Assembly: GCF_010131535.1 (NCBI RefSeq) | Contig: NZ_WUBS01000009.1 | Span: forward strand, 1 to 64,000 | Origin: Acerihabitans arboris | GTDB lineage: Bacteria; Pseudomonadota; Gammaproteobacteria; Enterobacterales; Enterobacteriaceae | Reading direction: 5' to 3' | DNA: 64,000 nucleotides | In this document: piece by piece, positions 53,063 through 63,235 of the stretch | Numbering within the stretch: the first letter of the stretch is position 1 | How the letters are laid out: each line of letters begins with the position of its first letter | The notes under the pieces: model-generated | The model's input: the letters and a program-made list of their open reading frames with translations, nothing else | The model's database searches: none | Told to the model about the DNA's origin: nothing | Translations under genes and position numbers: made by a program

Positions 53063-53646
53063 TTTTTGGCTGTTAAGCATCGGCAGGCTCTGGGGGATGC
53101 TTGAACCGGCGGCAGTTCACCAGCCGGTTTCAGCTTTGCCAGAGCGGCGCGGGCAGGGATACAGGCCTTTGATGTGGCAGACGTTTCAATGGATTCCCTG
53201 GCCGGTGGAAGCAATGGCAGGTGATGGTAGGGGCTATGCGGCTGCCGGCTCATGTTGATGTTTCCCGAAAAAATCGACATGAGGTGGATGTATGTCGACG
53301 CCATCAACACACGCTTTCCCACCTTGCGCGGAAATTGAAAAACGGCCAAAATATTTTTCTTATATTTTAATCAGACATATCTGTTTACCACAAAATATCT
53401 TTGTATTCGCCATAAAATCAGACATGATTTGGCAATGCATCCAAGGCGTTTTCGAAAATAAAGAATAAATAACGATGCCTGAAAATATTTATCACAATGT
53501 TTAATATTTAAATTATATCTAATAATTAAAGTTAATTTAAATATAAATCACAGTCATGGTATTTGTTTTAGCTGGAAACCCCAACGCGATTTCCCTGTTT
53601 AACGCCGTGATACGACCATGCCCTGAACAAGAGACAGGTGCTCATT
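53063..53646. other. AT-rich upstream region of the giant gene
   Basis: No gene on the plus strand; the open minus-strand frame shows no features. The second half is strongly AT-rich, as in promoters of horizontally acquired, H-NS-bound genes. AATCAGACAT occurs twice (53369 and 53416), a possible regulator site. Confidence 0.45.
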
Positions 53647-56600
53647 ATGATGAATAACATTGATTTATCCATACATTCACCAGCGGCCTCTCCTCTGTAT
53701 CAGGTTAAAATGTACAATACAAACTTCAATCAGAACATGACTGCGGCGTATTCCACCATGGATATTCCTGCTCACCGCCATTCTGCAATAAACGACCGCG
53801 CTATTCCCCGTCTCGCGGAAAATATTAAATATTCTGGTTTCAATAAAAATGACGGTTCACGCGCCAAACGCCATGCGGCGCCATCCTCCCGCTACCTGCG
53901 TACGGACTGGCAATATCTGCTGGGGGTGTATCTTAATAAAAACGCCGCGGCCGGGATCAATCCGGAAAGCATCGAGCCGTTACGGCTGGCCGCCACCCTG
54001 CTCGATAGCGTCTCGCGCCAGCCGTCCATTATGCCGGGTATTGCCCGCCTGACGCTTTACGGTAGCCAGCTGTATGGCGAACGTCGCGGTGAAAACCTTA
54101 CCCCGCTGCAGCAACGCGGCCTGATCGGACAGGCGCTGTGCCGGCTTATTTATCAAAAAGAGAGTATTGTCCTGCGTATCGCGACGTTATTCGCCGGTAA
54201 CCGTCACGTCACGCAGAAGGATTTTATCGCCGTGCTGCGTTCGTGGCCTTACCCCGGGGGTTACGAGTGGGCAGAGCGAATATGGCGGGAAATGTATGAA
54301 GCGCCGGAAATCCCCGCACTTTATCTCAACAGTGTTTATCGCGCGGGGGAAGGGCAGACATCGGGAATAAACGGTTTGCCGGCGACGCTGGATCTGGATA
54401 ATTTGTGGGTCGGCAGCCTGACCTGGACATTGATGCAATTTGGCGCCCGATCCATGGCGCTGCTTGACCCGGTGAAACTCCGGCAGGTGTCCTGTCATGG
54501 CCTAATTGAATTGGGCATCGGTTTGGTCGGTTTGTTCCGGCAGGGCCTGCTGGCATCCGGTGTGGAGGCCACCCTGTACCTGGGCCTATTGCTTTATTAT
54601 CTGCGCGCGCGTCCGGAACTTGGCCTGGGCCAGGTGCTGGAATCCGATACGCTGGACCCCGCATTCGCCCTGTTAAAGGACGAAATGGAGATGCGGCATC
54701 TTACCGCCCAGCGCCTGTATAACGGTTTTCTTCTTTACGAGGGCGGTTATCAGCAGCCCTCCTGGCGCAGCCGTGAAACCGCGGCGGCGGAACTGATTAA
54801 ACGACACTGCGGCCGGGCGGAGGCGCCGCTGGCAAGCGCCGATCCGGCGGCGCCCGGGCATAGCCGGTTTTCCCCGCTTAGCCCTGTTCAACAGTTGATA
54901 AAATGGCCGTCCGGGCAGCGATGCGGTGAATCTGGCGAGCCTGTTCCCGATCTGGACGCGTATTATCGGCTGGTAGTGGATAGTTTTGCCGCCAAAATCC
55001 GCGAACTGGACATCGCGCTGCTGGCTGCCGCTTTTGTGGCCAGTGATGTCCGGGATGACAACCTTCAGTCCGAAGACGTGGATTTTTTGCAACGCGCGGG
55101 CATTGCATGGGTGATCCCCAGGCTGGTTCAAATCCGGCGAGCTAAGGATATGTTTTATTCAAACGCGCAGGTTCACTGTCACGGTAAACCCGACACGATT
55201 TTTTTTCAGGCCAGGCAGGGACATGCACGCCGGCTGTTTGCCCTGCGTATCACGGAACAGGGCTACCTGCTGCGCGAAATCTTGCTGAAGGGTAAAGATC
55301 TGAGCGCGCTGGGACCTTATATGATTAACTGGCCGGCGCCAAGGCTCCTGCCCCAGCACAGGTTTCATCTGCTGCCGGTTGACCCTAACACCAGGTTAAA
55401 AGCGCCGAACGACACGTTGTCCACCCTTATGGAACGTTACGCGGAACTGCATTATCAATCCTACCGGCAAAAAATCCATGACCAGGGCTATAACGGCACG
55501 CAATCGACCTTCCCCCGCATTGCGGGGGTGGTTGCCAGTTATGTGATCCCCTTTTATGGCTGTATCGACTCCCTGATTGCCCGCCAGCATCGCGCCGCGT
55601 TTACCGAATGCCTGGTGGATGGCGCGCTGGTGGGCTTGCCGTTGGTCTTTGCCGGCGTTAAGGCTGGTCTGGTCCTGTTCCGGGAAACGGCGACGGGTAT
55701 CGGCCAGACGATGGGGGGGCCGATGTTTATCGCTGCCGAAACCACGGTGTTCAGGCATATACCGTCCGCTTCGGTACAAATCGGCGGCGGTATCTTGGCC
55801 ACCCGATTGCAAATCGGTCCGTTTATGCAGGTGATACAAAAAGAAACGCTTAAAAGCATCGATCCCGGTTTTGCCGCCCTGCGCTCGTTGAATATCGTGG
55901 GCAAAGGACTTTATCTGGCGCTGCTCGGCAGGGCGGCAATAGGGCTGAGCAGATTGTCGCCCCATTTGGCCAAGGTATCCGGGCAGATCCCCAAGATTAT
56001 TACCGAAACGCTCGATTTTGATTTACCGGTAAGCTATGGCGCGGATGCGAGTACGCCCCAGACCGTGACGGTGAAAGGCATCCCTTATTCGGTAATGCGG
56101 ATACAAAACAGCAGCGTGGTGGCGGTGGAGACCGGAGAGCGCACAGCCGACGGCCAGTTGATGTTTGCCCAGTTGGATTTGCACAGCCGGTTCGGTATTT
56201 ATAAAAAATACTATTGCCTCTACACTGGCAATGCGCAATGCCGGCTTAACGCCTGGCACCGGCCGGATTTCGAGCTGGAAGCTAATGCCGATGTTCCCGG
56301 CACCAAGAATAGCCCCTATTTTTGGTCGCTCTCCGTTGGTTCGCCTTTGCAACTGGTGGTGGTTCATCCGCTCCACACGCTCGACTTTGCCGACCGGCAA
56401 TGGGTGTTATTTGAAATCAACCATCGCCGTTGGGCCTTTGAACTGGAATCCGGGAGCCTGATACCGGCGGATAACATTGATGAGTGGCAGATGCCGCCGG
56501 ACCGGACGGATGAATGGGCATTGATGATTGAACCCGGTAATGATAACCGGACCCTCGGGCTGCACCTGACACCCTTGCCGCAACGTCGCAAACGCCATGC

Positions 56601-58647
56601 CGCGTTGCACAGGGTACAGGACTGGAGCCGGCTGCTGGCTAATTACACCCTGGCTGATGAGGGTATTGCCGGTTTCTTAGCCGCTATCCATGGCGATGCA
56701 CATCTAAACGTGAAGATTGGCGAAGCGGATTATCTCCTGTCGCCCGAGAAAAACGCCGCCACGTTTTTGTTGCGTCATCCAACCCAGGCAACCGCGCCGG
56801 CGTTCCGGGTAGCCTATCTGATCGACGGGGGCGATTTTGTGTTTGCCTCGCCGGACGAGCCGCCTAACGCCCACCATATTGGCGAAGCCTTGCGCCGGCG
56901 AATTGCCGCCAACCCACGGGCCACCCAGGCGCCTTATATCGATATCCTGCTGCCGCCATTGGTGAACGGCGCATTCAGGTACGGGAACAATATGTTCCTG
57001 AAAATGGGCGATCGATTTTTGCATATCGTACCGTCTGATGCCGGCTACCATACCTTGCCGGGGGAGGAGGCGTTGCCGGGCCACGAACCCTGGACCCTGC
57101 GTTATGAATTGTTCACCGGCAGTTTTGATATTGCCGATGCCAAAGGCCGTCTTCCCGCGCCCTATAAAGAAAGGGGCGTTTCCCGATCCCGGTTTGACCA
57201 GCTAGCGGCCCGGACTTATCCCAAACGGTTGTTTCCTGACCTGGCGGCGCTTTGCGCCACGGTAAAGACTGCGGTTAATTCTTCGGCCACACCGCAATCT
57301 GGCCTGCTTGCCCGGCTACGCCAGGTGGCGCTGTTGCTACGTCTTGATCGGCCACGGCGTTCCGAACTGCTGCATGCCTCAAGCGTGGCGCTGCGCACCT
57401 TTAGGATGGATGGGAGCCTGGCGGATGAATGGGTGGTAAATTTCCAGCCGCTCGCGCTGTGGGCGACGCTGGAAAACGTGGCGGTCGCCAGCCAGGCGCG
57501 CGGCATGCGGGGAAACGTATGGGTGAGCCGGCAATGGGCGCGGGTGGAGGGGATCACCTGGCATTTCCCTCCGCCGGTATTGATTGCCCAGGGGCCTGAA
57601 CCGCGGTGGTTTATTGTCAACAGCGAATATTCCTCCAATGAGGAATTGCTGCAACAAGAGTATGAAATACAGCTGCTTCCCGATCGGCTCGACGCCCTGC
57701 GGCTGACCGGTGAAGGCGGTTTTCGCCGCTGGCTGCCGGGCTTTAGCGATAATAACCAGCGGACGGTGGTAACCAAATTTTGCTTATCGGAGACGCCGCA
57801 ACCCCTATTCTGGATTGATGAACCGGGCCAGGTGTGGGCGCAGACGCCGGATGGCGTTAAAACCCGGCTGTATCGCAATAACAGCCGGCAGGCGGTGGCC
57901 GATATTGTTGTTTCACCCGACGGCGGTACCCTGGTGCTGGTGTATGCCCATACCTTGCAGGAGGAGCGGGTGGCGTTTTATCATCTGCCGTCGATGGGAA
58001 CCCGGGCGGTGCGGAGCGAGATAGCGCCTTATAAAGACACTATGCTGGAGGGATCTTCCGTCCCTGGCCGGGCATGGTGGGTCACGGACATGGGCGACCT
58101 GTTCGTGCCCAGGGAGAACCAGTGGTCTTTGTTGGCCGGGTTGACCAGCCGTTGGGCAGCGCCTGCCGGCTACCGGCCGGATTTTGTGTCGGTTGATCAA
58201 CGCTTCCTTGGGTTTGTCCGGCGCAACGCTAATACGCAGGTCCATGAGATTATGCTGGTCGACACCGCCGGCGGTACGCCGATGTTATTGCAACGCAGCC
58301 GGCCCGTCACGGTGGAAAGCTTCGGCATGGGCACGCTGGTAAGCGTGGCGTTTTCCGCTCTTAACGCGCTGGTGGCGGTGGGCTTTTCCGATGGTTATAT
58401 AGAGATATACCGAATCCATGACGAGGAAAACAGCGGCGCCGTCGCCTCCCTTGGTTATCTCTGTTTGCCACTGGGAAATTACGTACTGCCGGATTTCCAA
58501 TACCCTAAACCCAAGCAGATGGTAATGAAATTCAGTAATGCCTTCGACCGGTTAGCGGTTTTCCATGACATCGGCGATTTTCACTCGGATGCGAAGGGAA
58601 ACGGCACCTATGCCGTCGAGGAAATTTACCTGGCGGATTTAGCCTGA
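53647..58647 (+). CDS. Giant protein of unknown function, candidate secreted toxin/effector
   Basis: 1666 residues from ATG 53647 (an in-frame GTG at 53638 is worse). No Sec signal peptide. The first 80 residues are Ser/Asn-rich and disordered, ending in a basic RAKRHAA stretch; a similar RRKRHAA followed by a D-W-S/Q-x-LL pattern recurs near residue 981. Residues about 620-780 are hydrophobic and Gly/Ala-rich (IPFYGCIDSLIARQHRAAF, LVGLPLVFAGVKAGLVLF), as in pore or translocation segments. The last 250 residues show WD/beta-propeller-like repeats (VVSPDGGTLVLVYAH, VAFSALNALVAVGFSDGYIEIYRI). Single gene; a type III/VI effector or insect toxin is conceivable. No secretion gene is nearby. Confidence 0.65.
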   Translation: MMNNIDLSIHSPAASPLYQVKMYNTNFNQNMTAAYSTMDIPAHRHSAINDRAIPRLAENIKYSGFNKNDGSRAKRHAAPSSRYLRTDWQYLLGVYLNKNAAAGINPESIEPLRLAATLLDSVSRQPSIMPGIARLTLYGSQLYGERRGENLTPLQQRGLIGQALCRLIYQKESIVLRIATLFAGNRHVTQKDFIAVLRSWPYPGGYEWAERIWREMYEAPEIPALYLNSVYRAGEGQTSGINGLPATLDLDNLWVGSLTWTLMQFGARSMALLDPVKLRQVSCHGLIELGIGLVGLFRQGLLASGVEATLYLGLLLYYLRARPELGLGQVLESDTLDPAFALLKDEMEMRHLTAQRLYNGFLLYEGGYQQPSWRSRETAAAELIKRHCGRAEAPLASADPAAPGHSRFSPLSPVQQLIKWPSGQRCGESGEPVPDLDAYYRLVVDSFAAKIRELDIALLAAAFVASDVRDDNLQSEDVDFLQRAGIAWVIPRLVQIRRAKDMFYSNAQVHCHGKPDTIFFQARQGHARRLFALRITEQGYLLREILLKGKDLSALGPYMINWPAPRLLPQHRFHLLPVDPNTRLKAPNDTLSTLMERYAELHYQSYRQKIHDQGYNGTQSTFPRIAGVVASYVIPFYGCIDSLIARQHRAAFTECLVDGALVGLPLVFAGVKAGLVLFRETATGIGQTMGGPMFIAAETTVFRHIPSASVQIGGGILATRLQIGPFMQVIQKETLKSIDPGFAALRSLNIVGKGLYLALLGRAAIGLSRLSPHLAKVSGQIPKIITETLDFDLPVSYGADASTPQTVTVKGIPYSVMRIQNSSVVAVETGERTADGQLMFAQLDLHSRFGIYKKYYCLYTGNAQCRLNAWHRPDFELEANADVPGTKNSPYFWSLSVGSPLQLVVVHPLHTLDFADRQWVLFEINHRRWAFELESGSLIPADNIDEWQMPPDRTDEWALMIEPGNDNRTLGLHLTPLPQRRKRHAALHRVQDWSRLLANYTLADEGIAGFLAAIHGDAHLNVKIGEADYLLSPEKNAATFLLRHPTQATAPAFRVAYLIDGGDFVFASPDEPPNAHHIGEALRRRIAANPRATQAPYIDILLPPLVNGAFRYGNNMFLKMGDRFLHIVPSDAGYHTLPGEEALPGHEPWTLRYELFTGSFDIADAKGRLPAPYKERGVSRSRFDQLAARTYPKRLFPDLAALCATVKTAVNSSATPQSGLLARLRQVALLLRLDRPRRSELLHASSVALRTFRMDGSLADEWVVNFQPLALWATLENVAVASQARGMRGNVWVSRQWARVEGITWHFPPPVLIAQGPEPRWFIVNSEYSSNEELLQQEYEIQLLPDRLDALRLTGEGGFRRWLPGFSDNNQRTVVTKFCLSETPQPLFWIDEPGQVWAQTPDGVKTRLYRNNSRQAVADIVVSPDGGTLVLVYAHTLQEERVAFYHLPSMGTRAVRSEIAPYKDTMLEGSSVPGRAWWVTDMGDLFVPRENQWSLLAGLTSRWAAPAGYRPDFVSVDQRFLGFVRRNANTQVHEIMLVDTAGGTPMLLQRSRPVTVESFGMGTLVSVAFSALNALVAVGFSDGYIEIYRIHDEENSGAVASLGYLCLPLGNYVLPDFQYPKPKQMVMKFSNAFDRLAVFHDIGDFHSDAKGNGTYAVEEIYLADLA

Positions 58648-58704
58648 TTCGCTTACCACCGTTGACGGGGGCCAGAATACCGGTGGCTGGATATCGGCCA
58701 AAAA

Positions 58705-58725
58705 GCCGCCGAACCGCGCGGCGGC
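58705..58725. terminator. GC-rich hairpin behind the giant gene
   Basis: GCCGCCG-AACCGCG-CGGCGGC, 58 bases after the stop, followed by an A/T stretch without a true T-run. Confidence 0.5.
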
Positions 58726-58878
58726 GCGATAAATTTAATCTGTCTGTATAAATCATTCAGCAATGCTAAATGAATCCCATGGCATCTGTCTCGTTTGTTA
58801 CATTAGTCACGGTAGTAGGGCAACAGGGCGTGATTATGATAATTTACCGAAATTAGATTCCAGATTCAGGAATGCACC

Positions 58879-59793
58879 ATGCACGATATGCGGGATCTGA
58901 AATTGCTGTTGGCGATTCGCGATAATGACACCCTGGTGGCCGCCGCCCATCAGTTGGGCCTGACGCCATCGGCGGTGACCCAGCGCTTGCAGAATATGGA
59001 AAAGCGGCTAAATTTGCGGTTGATCGACCGTTCCGCCCGGCGTCTGTGTTTTACCGGCGAAGGGGAGCTGTTATGCCAACGCGGTAAACTGTTGGTGGAG
59101 CAGTATGACGCGTTAATGCATGAGCTGGACAAGCGTCGCAGCAGTTTTGCCGGCACCTTGAAAATCAACGCGCCGTTTGGCTTCGGCCGGCGTTACCTGG
59201 CCGCCGCCGCCGCGGATTTCCAGCAACGCTACCCTGATGTGGAAATTTTGCTTACCCTGTCGGACCGGCCGATGGTGGAAGCCGCGGAACGTTTTGATAT
59301 CGTGATCCATATTGGCGAATTACGCTCATCCAATTTAATCGGCCATGCCATCGCCGCCAACAGTCGTTTTGTCTGCGCGTCGCCCGATTTTATTGCCCGC
59401 CATGGGCAGCCGTCCTCTCCGGAAGAATTAGCCCGTCTGCCCTGTATTGCCCTGTGCGAAAACAATGAAGACGTATTGCTGTGGCATTTTACCCGCGGCC
59501 GCACCAGCAGCAGCGTGCGCGTGCGATCTACGCTTGCCAGCAATGACGGCGATATTATCCGTTTATGGGCGACGCGGGGGCTGGGCATTATTATGCGGTC
59601 TGAATGGGATGTGGCGCAGGCCTTGCGGGAAGGGGAACTGGTACGCCTGCTGCCGGGGTGGAAAACCCTCGACGCCGATGTGATTGCGTTGACCCATCAG
59701 CGCGAGGGACTGCCGCTGCGTACGCGCCAGTTTATGCGTTTCCTGCGGGAACGGTTTGCGCCGATCCCGCCCTGGCGCGAGGCAAAGCAGTGA
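58879..59793 (+). CDS. LysR-family transcriptional regulator
   Basis: 304 residues. N-terminal HTH ([45 protein letters not shown]) followed by the type 2 periplasmic-binding-protein-like effector domain ([34 protein letters not shown]). Convergent with the SDR gene; the target is probably distant or its own promoter. The C-terminal [31 protein letters not shown] is standard. Confidence 0.92.
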   Translation: MHDMRDLKLLLAIRDNDTLVAAAHQLGLTPSAVTQRLQNMEKRLNLRLIDRSARRLCFTGEGELLCQRGKLLVEQYDALMHELDKRRSSFAGTLKINAPFGFGRRYLAAAAADFQQRYPDVEILLTLSDRPMVEAAERFDIVIHIGELRSSNLIGHAIAANSRFVCASPDFIARHGQPSSPEELARLPCIALCENNEDVLLWHFTRGRTSSSVRVRSTLASNDGDIIRLWATRGLGIIMRSEWDVAQALREGELVRLLPGWKTLDADVIALTHQREGLPLRTRQFMRFLRERFAPIPPWREAKQ

Positions 59794-59929
59794 TGCCCTG
59801 GCCGCCGCCGATCGGTAACGTCGCCGGGCCGGTGGTTTTATTCCGGTTTCGCAGCGCGTGGACAAGCGTCGCCAGGATGCGCGCGTCGCTGGCGCCGATA
59901 GGGTGGCCGGGCGCGATGGCGTCTGGTCC

Positions 59930-60670
59930 TCAGGCGTTGATACCGCCGTCCACATTGATGCCTGTGCCGGTAATATGCGCCGCCTCGGGGCCGGCCAGGA
60001 AGGTGACCGCGGCCGCGACATCCCCGGCCTTGCCGTAATGGCCGAGCGCAATAAACTGGCGCTGCGTTTCGGCGCCTTCGCCGTCGGCCGGGTTCATATC
60101 GCTGTCGGTGGGCCCGGGGTGGACCAGGTTAACGGTGATGCCGCGCGGGCCCAGATCGCGGGCCAGGCCGCGGGTCAGCGCCAGCAGCGCCGATTTGGTC
60201 ATCGCATAGACGGCAATGCCCGGCATGGGCACGCGATCGGCCAGGCAACTGCCGATGTTGATGATGCGCCCGCCTTGCCCCAGGTGGGGCAGCGCCGCCT
60301 GGGTAGCCACTACCAGGCCGCGGATATTAACGTTAATCATCGCGTCGATATCCTCCAGCGCCATTTCTTCCAGCATGCCGCCGCGCGCGATGCCCGCGTT
60401 ATTCACCAGGATATCGAGGCCGCCCAGACCGGCCACGGTTTGGCTGACGGCGTCACGTACCGCGGCGGCTGAGGCGCTGTCGGCCTGGATGGCCAGCGCC
60501 TTGCGGCCCAGGGCTTCAATTTCCTTCACTACCTCAAGCGCCTTGTCGGCGGATTTTTCGTAGGTTATCGCCACATCGGCGCCGGCCCGGGCCAGTGACA
60601 GCGCCATGGCCTTGCCCAGTCCGCGGCTGGCGCCGGTGACCAGCGCGCGTTTGTCTTCAAGTGAATTCAT
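59930..60670 (-). CDS. Short-chain dehydrogenase/reductase
   Basis: 246 residues from ATG 60670 (GGGGAA upstream). NAD(P)-binding TGASRGLGKAMA, NNAG in LVNNAGIARGG, catalytic Ser in NIGSCLAD and YxxxK in VYAMTKSALL: a complete classical SDR of the FabG kind, substrate unknown. It is divergent from a TetR repressor gene with paired ATCGAT sites between, so it is probably induced by the TetR ligand. Confidence 0.92.
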   Translation of the reverse strand: MNSLEDKRALVTGASRGLGKAMALSLARAGADVAITYEKSADKALEVVKEIEALGRKALAIQADSASAAAVRDAVSQTVAGLGGLDILVNNAGIARGGMLEEMALEDIDAMINVNIRGLVVATQAALPHLGQGGRIINIGSCLADRVPMPGIAVYAMTKSALLALTRGLARDLGPRGITVNLVHPGPTDSDMNPADGEGAETQRQFIALGHYGKAGDVAAAVTFLAGPEAAHITGTGINVDGGINA

Positions 60671-60691
60671 GATCATTCCCCATTTGTGTGT

Positions 60692-60760
60692 TGATCGATA
60701 CAAAAATAGGGTAAACGGAATTGCCTCCAGTGGTCAAGAGTATTATTATATCGATCGGCA
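60692..60760. promoter_or_regulatory. Paired TetR-type sites between SDR and TetR genes
   Basis: TGATCGATACAAAAAT (60692-60707) and, inverted, CCGATCGATATAATAAT (complement of 60742-60758). Each carries an ATCGAT core and an A-rich flank. Likely operators. Confidence 0.5.
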
Positions 60761-60787
60761 TAAAATTAATGAGAGCAGGCTCGGGTT

Positions 60788-61402
60788 ATGGCGGCACGAG
60801 GACGTCCCAGAGGCTTTGATCGCCAGGCAGCGTTGGCCGCAGCGATGAAGCTGTTCTGGCAGAAAGGATATACCGCGACGTCGATGGCGGATCTTTATCA
60901 GGCGATGGGCATCAATTCGCCTAGTTTATATGCCGCGTTCGGCAGTAAAGAGGATCTGTTCCTGGACGCCATCGGCTATTACGAAACCTGTATCGCGCCG
61001 CAGATATGGTCGCCGCTGGACTACGCCGCCAGCGCGCGGGAAGGTGTGCGGGAGTGGCTGAAAAGCTCGGCGGAGATCCTTACCCGGGATGACTTCCCGC
61101 GCGGCTGCATGGTGACGCTGTCAAACGTGGCCGGCGAAGGCCACGATCGGCTGGGAGAAAGGGTGGCGCGTTCGCGCCAGAAGGGCATCGACAAGCTGAC
61201 CGCGCGGCTGGAGCAGGCGGTGGCTGAGCAGGAGCTGGCGCCCGGTACCGATACTGTGGCGCTGGCGCGGACGTATGTCGGCATCCAGCAGGGCATGTCG
61301 ATCCAGGCCCGCGACGGTGCCAGCTATGCCATGCTTGACGCCGTGGCGGACATGGCGCTGGCGCTGTGGCCGGCGGCATTAATCAATGCACGGGCCGAAT
61401 GA
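60788..61402 (+). CDS. TetR-family repressor
   Basis: 204 residues: RGRPRGFDRQAALAAAMKLFWQKGYTATSMADLYQAMGINSPSLYAAFGSKEDLFLDAI is a standard TetR HTH, close to the AcrR/YdhM-type set with NSPSLYAAFGSKE. The C-terminal ligand domain is helical with no clear family. It most likely represses the divergent SDR gene and itself. Confidence 0.92.
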   Translation: MAARGRPRGFDRQAALAAAMKLFWQKGYTATSMADLYQAMGINSPSLYAAFGSKEDLFLDAIGYYETCIAPQIWSPLDYAASAREGVREWLKSSAEILTRDDFPRGCMVTLSNVAGEGHDRLGERVARSRQKGIDKLTARLEQAVAEQELAPGTDTVALARTYVGIQQGMSIQARDGASYAMLDAVADMALALWPAALINARAE

Positions 61403-61619
61403 GGCGCATGCCCGCGAACGGCAGGCCAATGGCGATGGCCAAATTACGCCGTGCGCTTAACGCTTTCAGCGTTCTTATCCCGACCGGATTGCCGGGCGCC
61501 GGAATGCTGACCGAACGCGTTCATGAAAAACATCCCTATGGCAAACCGGGCGTGCAGGCGTAGCCGGGACTGTTTGTGTCGTTTTGGCAGGGGCGGCAGG
61601 CGTGAGGCCATTGCTGTTA

Positions 61620-61925
61620 TCAGGGCAGGCTTTTAAACTCGTCCGTTATCAGGAGCGCGGCGGCTTTTTTCAAGATATCCCTTTCCATTTCAAGACACCT
61701 TATGCGTTCCTCGAGTTCCAAAATACGCTGCTGGTCGGGCGTTACCGCCATGCCCGGCGGCATGATGCCGCTGCGCTCCGCGCGCAGCTGGGCGACCCAG
61801 CGGTATAGTATGTTTTCATCCACCCCGGTGGCATCGCAGGCTTCCCGATAAGTATGGCTGTTATCGAGTACCAGGCTCGCGGCCTCCCGCCTGAACTCTG
61901 CGGTAAATTTATTTTTTTTGGTCAT
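61620..61925 (-). pseudogene. IS3-family OrfA without OrfB
   Basis: 101 residues from ATG 61925: FTAEFRREAASLVLDNSHTY, then VDENILYRWVAQLRAE and a leucine-zipper end (LEERIRCLEMERDILKKAAALLITDEFKSL). In IS3 elements orfB follows with a -1 frame overlap; here no transposase core follows below 61620. Left and right ends could not be found, so it is a relic though orfA is unbroken. Confidence 0.78.
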
Positions 61926-62337
61926 CAGGACATCCTTTTTAGTACGGTGATTATATCGCCTAAGCGGGTGACCGGCATTAGAGATACGCCGTACGGGCGT
62001 GGCGCGGGGTACCATGTTGACCTCCATACCCAGCGGGTCCCGGCAGTGAGGTTATACCCGCCCGGCCGAAGAAAAATCAACCTTCCTATGGGTCTGTGTA
62101 GGGTTCGTTTAATCATTTTTTTCAGATCTTCGCAGGGACAAAACCGGAGGGGCTGGCTAAACAAATCACTTATCTCCTACATCACAAGGCGGGAAATGCT
62201 ATTTCGCGAGACGCCTGTCCCAGCGCATATTTGCAGACCGGCGGGCGAACCGGCTTTAACGCGCAGATCAAAACAGACCCGGGGTCGTGTCATCTGGGGC
62301 CGCGCGGGCATGTTATCGTCATAACTTTGTAATGATT
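61926..62337. other. No recognisable gene
   Basis: The sequence behind the IS3 relic shows only scattered open frames without domains. Its right end merges into the promoter region of the hydrolase-two-component operon. Confidence 0.4.
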
Positions 62338-62355
62338 GCGTCAGGCTGGCGTCAG
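62338..62355 (+). promoter_or_regulatory. GCGTCAG direct repeat before the two-component operon
   Basis: GCGTCAG at 62338-62344 and 62349-62355, 11 bases apart (one helical turn), typical of OmpR-family binding. It lies 74 bases before the hydrolase start. Confidence 0.5.
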
Positions 62356-62428
62356 AGCAGGATCCTTAAACTCCTTCATTGAAACCGGGGTAGTTACCCC
62401 ATCCCCATCCAGCAAGGAGTTTATGATC

Positions 62429-63202
62429 ATGCGTAATATATTAAACCGCACCGTTTTGTCATCCGTCGTCGCCTCCGCCCTATTGCTTACGGCGGCCACG
62501 GTCTCAGCCCAGGCCGCCCCGGTCAGGAACATCGTCCTGGTCCACGGCGCGTTTGTCGGTGGCGCGGGCTGGCGGCCGGTATATGATATTTTAACCAAGG
62601 ACGGCTATCACGTGACCCTGGTGCAGGAGCCGCTGACCTCGTTCCCCGAGGATGTGGCCGCCGCCAAACGCATCCTGGCGTTACAGGATGGCCCGACGGT
62701 GCTGGTGGGCCATAGCTATGGCGGCGCCATTATTACCGAGGCGGGTAACGATCCGCATGTCGCCGGGCTGGTGTATATCGCGGCCCATGCCCTGGACAAC
62801 GGCGAGACCGAGGCCGGCAACGGCAAAAAACTGCCGAACACCGCCCACCCTTTTGCCAGGACGCCCGACGGCTTCCTGTACATCAATCCGGCCAATTATC
62901 CGGCGGATTTTGCCGCCGATCTGCCTCGTAGGCAGGCCGGGTTCGAGGCGCGGGCGCAGATGTTGACCTCGGCAAGCGTCTTTACCGCCAATATTGCGGA
63001 TCCGGCCTGGAAAACCAAGCCAAGCTGGTACATGGTGGCGAAAGCCGACAAAATCATCAGCCCCGATCTGGAGCGGATGTACGCGGCGCGGGCGCATAGC
63101 CATACCGTGGAAATCGAAGGGGCGAGCCACTCGGTATACGAGTCGCATCCCAAACAGGTGGCGGCGCTGATAGAACAGGCGGCGCGGCATGCGCTAGACT
63201 AG
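62429..63202 (+). CDS. Exported alpha/beta hydrolase
   Basis: 257 residues from ATG 62429 (AAGGAG spaced nine bases; ATG 62423 is too close). Sec signal peptide ending VSAQAAP (about residue 30). Alpha/beta hydrolase fold with NIVLVHGAFVGGAGWRPVYD, nucleophile elbow VGHSYGGAI (Ser) and the C-terminal His in IEGASHSVYESHP. It acts in the periplasm, probably as an esterase. It is followed 33 bases later by the response regulator, an unusual partner for a two-component system. Confidence 0.85.
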   Translation: MRNILNRTVLSSVVASALLLTAATVSAQAAPVRNIVLVHGAFVGGAGWRPVYDILTKDGYHVTLVQEPLTSFPEDVAAAKRILALQDGPTVLVGHSYGGAIITEAGNDPHVAGLVYIAAHALDNGETEAGNGKKLPNTAHPFARTPDGFLYINPANYPADFAADLPRRQAGFEARAQMLTSASVFTANIADPAWKTKPSWYMVAKADKIISPDLERMYAARAHSHTVEIEGASHSVYESHPKQVAALIEQAARHALD

Positions 63203-63235
63203 GAAGCGGCCGCGACAGGCCGCGCCGGAGACCAT

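Noticed and set aside
61366-61563. 65-codon ORF after the TetR gene
   Set aside because: Overlaps the TetR end, no ribosome site and no recognisable product.
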